Part shown: one piece after another, positions 1 to 5,089 of the stretch
How the letters are laid out: the number at the start of each line of letters is the position of its first letter
Numbering within the stretch: the first letter of the stretch is position 1
The notes under the pieces: generated by a model
Database searches by the model: none
What the model saw: the letters and a program-made list of their open reading frames with translations, nothing else
Told to the model about the DNA's origin: nothing
DNA from: Bacillota bacterium
GTDB lineage: Bacteria; Bacillota; Clostridia; Lachnospirales; Lachnospiraceae
Assembly: GCA_023420935.1 (NCBI GenBank)
Contig: JAEZUR010000083.1
Location: 1-5,089 of the forward strand
DNA: 5,089 nucleotides
Direction of reading: 5' to 3'
Made by a program: the position numbers and the translations under genes

Positions 1-1
1 T

Positions 2-1879
2 GATAAGGTAGTAGGAATTGAAATAGTTTCAGATTATAAGATAATATCTAGAAATGAATTGATGGTATGGCCTGCTGGAACTATGTTTGAACAAGGTATG
101 GCTGCTTATTTTTATGCAGCCGATCCGGAGGTACGGGTTGAACCAAGAATAGAAATAGAGGGTATGGAACAGGGATTTCTGAAAGGAAATATAAATTCTA
201 AGATCATTCTGCAAGCGGTAGATGACAAGTCACGGGTATATTGGTCATACAATATGGGGGTAGTGCCGAATCAATCTATTTACTTATCCAAAGGTGTAAC
301 AGAACAACCGGATCAGCTAGTAGAAAATGCAAGGGATATAGTGCTAGATATACCTGCAGCATACGAAATTATTACACAAATAGGGGATGAACTTTTATTT
401 CAAAATGGAATTTATCAAATGATGGTTATATCAGAACTGAAGGTAACAGGAACTGTCAATGGTACAGTGGTGGATAAAACTATAACACAGATTTTGCCGC
501 TGGAATTGCAGGGTACATTTTTTACCATACCGAAGTCAAACGATGTGGCCTCAAACGTATCCCTTCAAAAAAGCAATGGAAATCCTACTCCAAAGAATTT
601 AATCGTGGAGGGGATTCAAGGCAATCCATTACCAGTGTCCGTCACAGTTTTCTTATTCTGTTTGCTTATGATCTTAATATATATCATGAATAATGATAAA
701 TCGAGAGCAGCAGTAGAACACAGACGTTTTAAGGAATGGATTACAGAGGGAAACGTGGAGGTAAAAGACCGGCTGACTATTCATATCCTATCTCTAGAAG
801 GTTTGGTTGATCTGGCAATTGACTTGGATCGAAGAGTGATCTTTGACTCGAAAATTAATAAATACTATGTTTTAACGGAAGATATAGTATATGCTTATGA
901 TAGAGAACGACCTGACTTAGAAAATGATAATAGACCTCAATTGGGAAAATTGCTGTTAGATAGAGGATTACTAAGACCCGAACAACTTGAAATTGGGATT
1001 CATTATGAAAAGAAGATAGGTAGTAGACTGGGTGAAAGCCTGATGGCTTTAGGATTTATTGATGAAGCAACTTTGTATAGTACCTTGGCAGCACAGCAAA
1101 AGATGGATTATTATGAACTGGATCCCACTGTGGCTTATACGGATACAAATTGGATTCATAAGATGAGTATTCAAAAAGCAAAAGCACTTATGGCAATACC
1201 AGTAGGTCACAGAGCAGATGGTAAATTGGTCATTGCCTGCAGTGAATCTGGAAAAGAATGGGTAAGAAATGCGTTACAAGAATCATTCGGTTCAGATATT
1301 TTTTTAGTTGCAGCTAGGCCATCTGTAATATATGAAATCTTGGATCGTTTGAATTACCAGGAGAACAATAAAAAAGGACAAACTGACCAAACCGTGTTGA
1401 AATCGCCCTATGAACGTTTATCACGGGAGGAATGTGATCATTTCAAAGAATCCTATTACCGAGGTTCTATCCGTCAGGAACTAATCTTAAAGGCATCACA
1501 AGCGGTAGATCCGATCATTCTATCTCAAGTTCCAGAGCAAGAAGCAATTCTACCATGGTTAGCTGGTAAAAATTACATTAAAAGTGAACTTGCTAATTTA
1601 ATGCGAAGTCTGGATAAAACTATTCAAGATATGGACTGGGAAACACGTCATGAAAAGAAACTTCCAAACTTAATCGAATTACTAATAAATGCGAATTACC
1701 TAACCAGAGAAACAGCAGAATGGGCAGAGCGTGAGCGGATTGTACAAGGCTTATCTCTAGAACAGCTTTTGCTCCAAAATTATCTAGTTTCTGTTCAAAC
1801 AATGAAACATGCTTTATTACTATTAAATACACTGTCGAGTATTCTGAACAAGACTCCAATGGAGTCCCTAGAAAAATGA
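2..1879 (+). CDS. Membrane protein with DUF5305-like outer region and cytoplasmic MshEN (GSPII_E_N) domain, 5' partial
   Basis: The frame is open to the left edge: codons from base 2 run without a stop into the TTG at 59 and the ATG at 62, so neither is a believable start and the gene begins outside the window. Of the 625 residues visible (numbered from base 2), about 1-211 form a beta-rich region resembling DUF5305. Residues 212-229 (bases 635-688) are one hydrophobic helix, followed by a basic stretch that predicts a cytoplasmic C-terminus. Residues 230-300 match the segment that follows the helix in DUF5305 proteins as I remember them. Residues 313-365 carry the paired 24-residue MshEN motifs with the usual 5-residue spacer, and the rest of that domain runs to about 452. 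The tail (453-625) holds decayed copies of the repeat. MshEN domains bind c-di-GMP or ATP and are usually found in secretion or pilus ATPases and in some glycosyltransferases; no ATPase motif is visible here. A role in sensing or in assembling a surface structure is inference. The gene ends with TGA at 1877 and no terminator follows. Confidence 0.85.
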   Translation, partial: DKVVGIEIVSDYKIISRNELMVWPAGTMFEQGMAAYFYAADPEVRVEPRIEIEGMEQGFLKGNINSKIILQAVDDKSRVYWSYNMGVVPNQSIYLSKGVTEQPDQLVENARDIVLDIPAAYEIITQIGDELLFQNGIYQMMVISELKVTGTVNGTVVDKTITQILPLELQGTFFTIPKSNDVASNVSLQKSNGNPTPKNLIVEGIQGNPLPVSVTVFLFCLLMILIYIMNNDKSRAAVEHRRFKEWITEGNVEVKDRLTIHILSLEGLVDLAIDLDRRVIFDSKINKYYVLTEDIVYAYDRERPDLENDNRPQLGKLLLDRGLLRPEQLEIGIHYEKKIGSRLGESLMALGFIDEATLYSTLAAQQKMDYYELDPTVAYTDTNWIHKMSIQKAKALMAIPVGHRADGKLVIACSESGKEWVRNALQESFGSDIFLVAARPSVIYEILDRLNYQENNKKGQTDQTVLKSPYERLSREECDHFKESYYRGSIRQELILKASQAVDPIILSQVPEQEAILPWLAGKNYIKSELANLMRSLDKTIQDMDWETRHEKKLPNLIELLINANYLTRETAEWAERERIVQGLSLEQLLLQNYLVSVQTMKHALLLLNTLSSILNKTPMESLEK

Positions 1880-1964
1880 TGAGGCAAATACAGTACCATT
1901 TAAGCAAAAATTGTGATACAATACCTCTATAACAATACAATAGCGTGATTGAAAACCTTGGCTA

Positions 1965-1993
1965 TTTTAGATGAATTCATGAAAGTATATAAT
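1965..1993 (+). promoter_or_regulatory. Possible hydF promoter in the 147-bp gap
   Basis: A perfect TATAAT (1988-1993) lies 33 bases before the hydF start. At the standard 17-base spacing the -35 position reads TTTTAG (1965-1970), a poor match, so an activator or another promoter may be needed. The spacer contains a perfect 10-bp palindrome, ATGAATTCAT (1971-1980), which could be an operator or chance. An alternative start of transcription is TTGTGA (1911) with TACAAT (1936), but its spacer is 19 bases. Read-through from the upstream gene is also possible because no terminator is seen after 1879. Confidence 0.35.
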
Positions 1994-2012
1994 CACACGA
2001 TCGATAGCATAG

Positions 2013-2019
2013 AAGGAGG
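2013..2019 (+). promoter_or_regulatory. hydF ribosome binding site (decides the start)
   Basis: AAGGAGG sits 7 bases before the ATG at 2027. It is a near-perfect Shine-Dalgarno sequence. It lies inside the longer open frame that begins at the TTG at 1949, and that TTG has no ribosome binding site, so the ATG at 2027 is the real start. Confidence 0.9.
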
Positions 2020-2026
2020 CACACAA

Positions 2027-3280
2027 ATGAGCTTAAATGATACCCCGAAAGGCAATCGTATCCATATTGCATTATTTGGAAAACGAAATGCGGGTAAATC
2101 TAGTGTAATCAATGCAATTACGGGACAATCGTTAGCGATTGTTTCTGACATAAAAGGAACAACAACAGATCCTGTGTATAAAGCAATGGAATTATTGCCA
2201 CTTGGACCAGTTATGATGATAGATACGCCTGGACTGGATGATGAAGGCGAATTGGGAGAGCAGAGAATTGCCAAAGCAAAGGCAGTGCTGAATAAAACAG
2301 ATATTGCACTAATTGTTATTGATAGCAATGAATATGTGGAATCATACAAAACAAATAAGAATGAAGCTCAACAAAGTTTTGAAGAGGATATTCTTACCAT
2401 GGTAAAAGAAAAACAGATTCCGTATATTATTGTGTGGAATAAAGGAGATTTACTAGAGGAAGAGATTGAAAAAGTATGGTTTGAGAATGAACATTCCATC
2501 GCAGTTAGTACAGTAACGGGTAAAGGAATTCATGAATTAAAAGAATTGATTGCAAAACAGGTACCAGAAGAGGAAGAGAAGTTTCAGATTGTTGGTGATC
2601 TTTTAAATCCTTCCGATCTTGTGGTACTTGTGGTTCCTATTGATAAAGCAGCTCCCAAAGGAAGATTAATTCTACCACAACAACAGACTATTCGTGATAT
2701 ACTAGAATCAGATGCCATTGCAATCGTAACCAAGGAATATGAACTGCGAGAAACATTGGAAAGCCTGGGCAGAAAGCCTAAATTAGTCATAACAGATTCT
2801 CAGGTATTTGCGAAAGTATCGGCTGACACTCCAAAAGATATCATGCTAACTTCATTTTCTATCTTATTTGCAAGACATAAAGGAGATCTGGAAGAGTTAG
2901 TAAAAGGAGTAACAGTGGTAGATAATCTGCAAGATGGTGATACCATACTTATGGCAGAAGGATGCACCCATCACAGACAGTGTGACGATATCGGAACAGT
3001 TAAAATCCCAAGATGGTTATTACAACATACAGGCAAGAAACTTAATTTTGAACAGTGTAGTGGAACAGAATTTCCAGAAGATCTTAGTAAATATGCATTG
3101 GTGGTTCATTGTGGCGGATGTACTTTAAACCGTAGAGAAATGCAGTACCGAGTTCGTCATACCAAAGCAAAAAAGACACCAATTGTTAATTATGGTATCT
3201 TAATTGCTTATATGCAAGGAATCTTAAAGCGAAGTGTAGAACCTTTCCCATCCATTGCTATGCTGTTGGAAGATAAGTAG
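2027..3280 (+). CDS. hydF: [FeFe] hydrogenase H-cluster maturation GTPase HydF
   Basis: HydF is the cytoplasmic scaffold that receives the two-iron subcluster built by the radical-SAM enzymes HydG and HydE and hands it to apo-[FeFe] hydrogenase. The 417-residue product is of normal family length. The N-terminal GTPase domain has the P-loop GKRNAGKS (18-25), the switch-I GTTTD (44-48), DTPG (66-69), NKGD (138-141) and a G5-like STVTGKG (161-167). A middle dimerisation region follows. The C-terminal cluster domain has the diagnostic CTH (C313, H315) and HCGGC (H361, C362, C365), with 45 residues between the two histidines, which matches the family CxH-x(44-53)-HCxxC motif. The ATG at 2027 is chosen over the upstream in-frame TTG at 1949 because a strong AAGGAGG lies 7 bases before it and the homologous sequence begins here. 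The gene overlaps the convergent aspA by 23 bp. HydE and HydG are not in the window. Identification is secure. Confidence 0.96.
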   Translation: MSLNDTPKGNRIHIALFGKRNAGKSSVINAITGQSLAIVSDIKGTTTDPVYKAMELLPLGPVMMIDTPGLDDEGELGEQRIAKAKAVLNKTDIALIVIDSNEYVESYKTNKNEAQQSFEEDILTMVKEKQIPYIIVWNKGDLLEEEIEKVWFENEHSIAVSTVTGKGIHELKELIAKQVPEEEEKFQIVGDLLNPSDLVVLVVPIDKAAPKGRLILPQQQTIRDILESDAIAIVTKEYELRETLESLGRKPKLVITDSQVFAKVSADTPKDIMLTSFSILFARHKGDLEELVKGVTVVDNLQDGDTILMAEGCTHHRQCDDIGTVKIPRWLLQHTGKKLNFEQCSGTEFPEDLSKYALVVHCGGCTLNRREMQYRVRHTKAKKTPIVNYGILIAYMQGILKRSVEPFPSIAMLLEDK

Positions 3281-4640
3281 AAGCAGATAGAAATGCTTCT
3301 TCAATAGAATCTAGATCTAACAAGCCCTTTTCTAAGAGAAGGGCTTTTATTTTCTCTGGATTACCGTGGCATTCCACGGATAATTTTTCGGCTTCGGTAT
3401 AGCCTATATATGGAACTAAAGCAGTAATATATACCGTGGAAGCATCAAGATGTTTACGACAATTTTCTTCGTTAGGAAGTATGGTTTCAATACATTTAGT
3501 ACGGAATATCGTGATACCATTTACAAGAAGTTCTAAAGATTCTAATAAATTATCTGCAATTAAAGGCATAAATGCATTGAGTTCGAATTGTCCGCTTGCG
3601 CTTGCAAAAGAAATGGCACTATCGTTTGCCATAACCTGAATGGCAATCTGCGTTACCATTTCTGGAATGACAGGATTAACTTTTCCGGGCATTATAGTAG
3701 AACCTGCCTGTAGCGGTTCCAATGTAATCTCTCCATAACCACCTTTTGGACCAGAATTCATCAGTCGTAAATCATTACTTATCTTCATAAGATTTACAGC
3801 ACAGGCCTTTAATAAGCCTGAAACTTCAACGAAAACATCATTGTTCTGAGTTAAATCAATGGGATATTCCGCTCTTGCCAATCCAATACCTGTAAGATCC
3901 CTTAATTGTTCCACTACTTTATACGTATATCTTCGATCTGCATTACTTCCGGTGCCAATCGCAGTACCCCCAAGATTAACTTGTCGTAACCGTTCTTCCA
4001 CTTTATAAATTCGCCAACGATCTCTAGAAATTGCTTGGGCGTAAGCCCCAAATTCTTGACCTAGAGTAATAGGAAGCGCATCCATAAGTTCTGTACGCCC
4101 TAATTTCTTGATCGATTCAAATTCTTGTTCTTTTTGTTGTAGACTCTCTTGTAATTTGGATAAAACATTACTTAAATTACGAACCAGATCAACTGCAGCA
4201 ATACGAAGTGCTGTAGGATACACGTCATTGGTAGACTGGGATTTATTGACATGATCTAAGGGGTGAATATAAGAATAATCCCCCGCTTTTCGTCCAGATA
4301 ATAACAAGGCCGTATTCGCAATCACCTCATTCACATTCATATTGGTTGAAGTACCTGCGCCACCTTGAAGGGCATTGGTAGGGAAATGTATTATAAAATC
4401 CTTAGATAGCAATTCATCACATGCTGCGATAATATAATCAGCCTTCTCTTCCTCAATAGAACCTAATTCTTTATGTGTCATGGCAGCAGCTTTTTTTGTT
4501 ATAAGGATTGCCCGAATTAATTGATGATTAACTTTCTTACCACTTATATTAAAGTTCTCCAATGCACGTGCCGTCTGAATTCCGTATAAAGTATCATCCT
4601 CTATTTCCATAAATCCAAGTTTATCTTGTTCCGTTCTCAT
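3258..4640 (-). CDS. aspA: Aspartate ammonia-lyase (aspartase)
   Basis: This cytoplasmic enzyme of the fumarase/aspartase superfamily reversibly splits L-aspartate into fumarate and ammonia. The 460-residue product carries the three conserved regions of the family: GAGTSTNMNVNE (94-105) with HVNKSQSTND (130-139), GRTELMDALPITLGQEF (181-197), and the mobile-loop signature GSTIMPGKVNP (313-323), where S314 is the expected catalytic base. The segment SGPKGG...LQAGS before the signature matches aspartases, where fumarases usually have an EPGSS type sequence; this favours aspartase over fumarase. The protein ends about 20 residues sooner than E. coli AspA after the conserved GLL segment. The start ATG at 4640 has GGAG 5 bases upstream and a consensus promoter. 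The gene converges on hydF and overlaps its last 23 bases; no terminator is seen for its own transcript. Ammonia from this enzyme could feed hydrogenase cofactor assembly, or the enzyme may simply serve aspartate catabolism. Confidence 0.94.
   Translation of the reverse strand: MRTEQDKLGFMEIEDDTLYGIQTARALENFNISGKKVNHQLIRAILITKKAAAMTHKELGSIEEEKADYIIAACDELLSKDFIIHFPTNALQGGAGTSTNMNVNEVIANTALLLSGRKAGDYSYIHPLDHVNKSQSTNDVYPTALRIAAVDLVRNLSNVLSKLQESLQQKEQEFESIKKLGRTELMDALPITLGQEFGAYAQAISRDRWRIYKVEERLRQVNLGGTAIGTGSNADRRYTYKVVEQLRDLTGIGLARAEYPIDLTQNNDVFVEVSGLLKACAVNLMKISNDLRLMNSGPKGGYGEITLEPLQAGSTIMPGKVNPVIPEMVTQIAIQVMANDSAISFASASGQFELNAFMPLIADNLLESLELLVNGITIFRTKCIETILPNEENCRKHLDASTVYITALVPYIGYTEAEKLSVECHGNPEKIKALLLEKGLLDLDSIEEAFLSASTYLPTA
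3279..3300. repeat. Small inverted repeat at the hydF stop codon
   Basis: AGAAGCA (3279-3285) and TGCTTCT (3294-3300) form a perfect 7-bp stem with an 8-base loop. It starts on the hydF stop codon and lies inside the last codons of aspA. No T-run follows on either strand, so it is not a terminator alone. It may protect the hydF 3' end or be chance. Confidence 0.4.
3322..3354 (+). terminator. Intrinsic terminator of hydF, inside aspA codons
   Basis: Bases 3322-3332 pair with 3336-3346 in an 11-bp stem with one G-T wobble; the core is AAGCCCTT against AAGGGCTT, with a TAA loop. A T-rich run, TTATTTTCT (3346-3354), follows on the + strand. It lies 42 bases after the hydF stop. On the - strand the stem is followed by GTTAG, so it should stop only rightward transcription. 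The sequence is also coding for aspA on the - strand (the segment around LLLEKGLL). Confidence 0.8.
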
Positions 4641-4645
4641 CTAAG

Positions 4646-4649
4646 CTCC
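4646..4649 (-). promoter_or_regulatory. aspA ribosome binding site
   Basis: GGAG on the - strand, 5 bases before the ATG at 4640. It is short but adequate and supports this start; no upstream in-frame start is better placed. Confidence 0.6.
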
Positions 4650-4653
4650 AATC

Positions 4654-4671
4654 TGCTTGCTTTCACAAGCA
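4654..4671 (-). repeat. Hairpin in the aspA leader
   Basis: TGCTTG and CAAGCA form a perfect 6-bp stem with a 6-base loop in the aspA 5' leader, ending 4 bases before the GGAG. It lies downstream of the predicted transcription start, so it would be present in the mRNA. It could affect translation or mRNA stability, or act as an operator at the DNA level. No T-run follows, so it is not an attenuator by itself. Confidence 0.4.
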
Positions 4672-4713
4672 TAAATCATTTTGTATATTTATCAAAACCA
4701 CTATTTTACCCAC

Positions 4714-4742
4714 ATTATAGAAACAATGGAACGTACTGTCAA
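4714..4742 (-). promoter_or_regulatory. Consensus SigA promoter of aspA
   Basis: On the - strand TTGACA (4742-4737) and TATAAT (4719-4714) are both perfect matches, separated by exactly 17 bases. Transcription should start near 4707, giving a leader of about 67 bases. This is as strong a core promoter as the housekeeping sigma factor uses, so aspA is probably highly expressed or held down by a repressor. Confidence 0.88.
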
Positions 4743-4751
4743 GTTTTCTTC

Positions 4752-4780
4752 TTGTTTATAGGATATAATATTGTTATAAT
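4752..4780 (+). promoter_or_regulatory. Possible rightward promoter, divergent from aspA
   Basis: TTGTTT (4752-4757), a 17-base spacer and TATAAT (4775-4780) would start transcription near 4787. The -10 is perfect and the -35 matches 3 of 6. It lies back to back with the aspA promoter. No open reading frame follows within the window, so its product would be a non-coding RNA or the leader of a gene to the right. In such AT-rich DNA a chance match is possible. Confidence 0.4.
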
Positions 4781-4820
4781 AAATTTAATTTTCAATTATA
4801 AGGATTGGACATACTGATAA

Positions 4821-4960
4821 ATAATACGAATATTCTGTAACTTGTTATGTTCAAAACAGGTTATGCTAACCATTCTGATGAGCACTTTAAGATAGGTCTC
4901 ATCGCCATAGCATAAGGCAGTTTTTCATATAACAATTCACAGAATATTCTCAGGTAGTAT
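4821..4960. other. Long imperfect inverted structure: candidate structured RNA or miniature inverted-repeat element
   Basis: Nested complementary segments form one continuous rod. From outside in they are: 4821-4827 with 4954-4960 (one mismatch, then a 4-base bulge); 4828-4838 with 4939-4949 (11 bp, perfect); 4842-4849 with 4926-4935 (8 bp with a 2-base bulge); 4853-4857 with 4920-4924 (5 bp); 4861-4868 with 4908-4915 (8 bp, perfect, TTATGCTA/TAGCATAA); and 4877-4882 with 4898-4903 (6 bp, perfect, GATGAG/CTCATC), with a loop of about 10 bases. Neither strand has an open frame across it or a T-run after it. I do not recognise it as any known riboswitch or RNA family. The orientation is unknown; a weak rightward promoter lies before it. 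The long terminal inverted repeats also suit a small non-autonomous mobile element. Confidence 0.6.
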
Positions 4961-4964
4961 AGAG

Positions 4965-4978
4965 TTGTAAATTTACAA
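4965..4978. repeat. Perfect 14-bp palindrome, possible operator
   Basis: TTGTAAATTTACAA is a perfect palindrome of the size bound by dimeric repressors. A TATAAT on the + strand follows at 4981-4986, but the -35 at the right distance (TATAGA, 4958-4963) is weak. If this is a promoter, the palindrome would fill its spacer. The regulator cannot be named from the sequence. Confidence 0.35.
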
Positions 4979-5004
4979 TATATAATAAGGTAAAAATTTC
5001 AACT

Positions 5005-5032
5005 GCTATAACCAATAACGTACATGAGTCAA
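5005..5032 (-). promoter_or_regulatory. Weak leftward promoter candidate
   Basis: On the - strand TTGACT (5032-5027), a 16-base spacer and TATAGC (5010-5005) would send transcription leftward across the 14-bp palindrome and the rod at 4821-4960. The -35 matches 5 of 6 and the -10 matches 4 of 6. It is listed because it is the only visible way to transcribe the rod from the right. Confidence 0.22.
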
Positions 5033-5089
5033 TTTGCGCCCTATAACCTTACTAAAGCGTGATACAGAATATAGTTATATTGCAACTGT

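Larger units (their letters stand above)
4641..5089. other. Gene-free region of 449 bases upstream of aspA
   Basis: No reading frame of believable length, start site and coding character lies here on either strand, and none enters from the right edge: all six frames have stops close to it. The region holds the aspA control signals (4646-4742), a divergent promoter candidate, the rod at 4821-4960, the palindrome at 4965-4978 and the leftward promoter candidate. Bases 5033-5089 show only short repeats: a second CTATAACC (5041-5048; first copy 5006-5013) and a further ACAGAATAT (5064-5072). Confidence 0.7.

Noticed and set aside
59..64. TTG or ATG at 59-64 as the start of the first gene.
   Set aside because: The frame stays open to the left edge, no Shine-Dalgarno sequence precedes these codons, and the protein would begin in the middle of a folded region.
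1852..1866. GACTCC-AAT-GGAGTC hairpin just before the end of the first gene, as a terminator.
   Set aside because: The stem is only 6 bp, lies before the stop codon and is followed by an A-rich, not T-rich, run.
1620..1940. 106-residue open frame on the - strand across the end of the first gene.
   Set aside because: It is antisense to a well-supported coding region, with no ribosome binding site or recognisable domain.
1993..2349. 118-residue open frame on the - strand inside hydF.
   Set aside because: It is the antisense shadow of the HydF GTPase domain, with no ribosome binding site and no recognisable motif.
4626..4817. 63-residue open frame on the + strand across the aspA start and promoter.
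   Set aside because: It has no ribosome binding site, overlaps the aspA start and its consensus promoter, and its composition is that of translated AT-rich non-coding DNA.
4875..4907. CTGATGAG in the rod resembles the conserved start of a hammerhead ribozyme core.
   Set aside because: The required GAAA after stem II is missing and the GATGAG bases are used up in a stem with CTCATC, so the ribozyme core cannot form.
4821..4960. 6S RNA as an identity for the rod.
   Set aside because: The shape is similar, but it is shorter than usual Firmicute 6S RNA and lacks a large single-stranded central bubble and a terminator.
5024..5062. Very short + strand frame of 12 codons starting at an ATG near 5024.
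   Set aside because: There is no ribosome binding site and nothing else to support translation.

Overview
The window is low-GC, AT-rich DNA with Shine-Dalgarno sequences of the AAGGAGG type, SigA-like promoters and an [FeFe]-hydrogenase maturation gene. This points to an anaerobic Firmicute of the class Clostridia, possibly Lachnospiraceae, though the family assignment is only an impression. There are three protein genes and one gene-free flank.

Bases 2-1879 (+) hold the 3' part of a gene that begins left of the window. Its product is a membrane protein. An extracytoplasmic region resembling DUF5305 is followed by one transmembrane helix, a cytoplasmic MshEN (GSPII_E_N) domain of the kind that binds c-di-GMP or ATP in type II secretion and type IV pilus ATPases, and a C-terminal tail that looks like decayed copies of the same repeat. 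After a gap of 147 bases comes hydF (2027-3280, +), the GTPase and Fe-S scaffold that delivers the two-iron subcluster to [FeFe] hydrogenase. All its GTPase motifs and the CxH...HCxxC cluster motif are present.

Facing hydF is aspA (3258-4640, -), aspartate ammonia-lyase. The two genes converge and overlap by 23 bp, and the probable intrinsic terminator of hydF lies inside the last codons of aspA. AspA makes fumarate and ammonia from aspartate. aspA is a recurrent neighbour of hydrogenase maturation genes, so a link through ammonia supply to the azadithiolate bridge of the H-cluster is plausible but not shown here. HydE, HydG and the hydrogenase are not in the window.

Bases 4641-5089 have no gene. 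They contain a perfect-consensus SigA promoter for aspA, a small hairpin in its leader, a weaker promoter facing the other way, and a roughly 140-base inverted structure (4821-4960) that folds into one long interrupted rod. The rod could be an undescribed structured RNA or a miniature inverted-repeat element. It is the least explained part of the window. A 14-bp perfect palindrome lies just beyond it.
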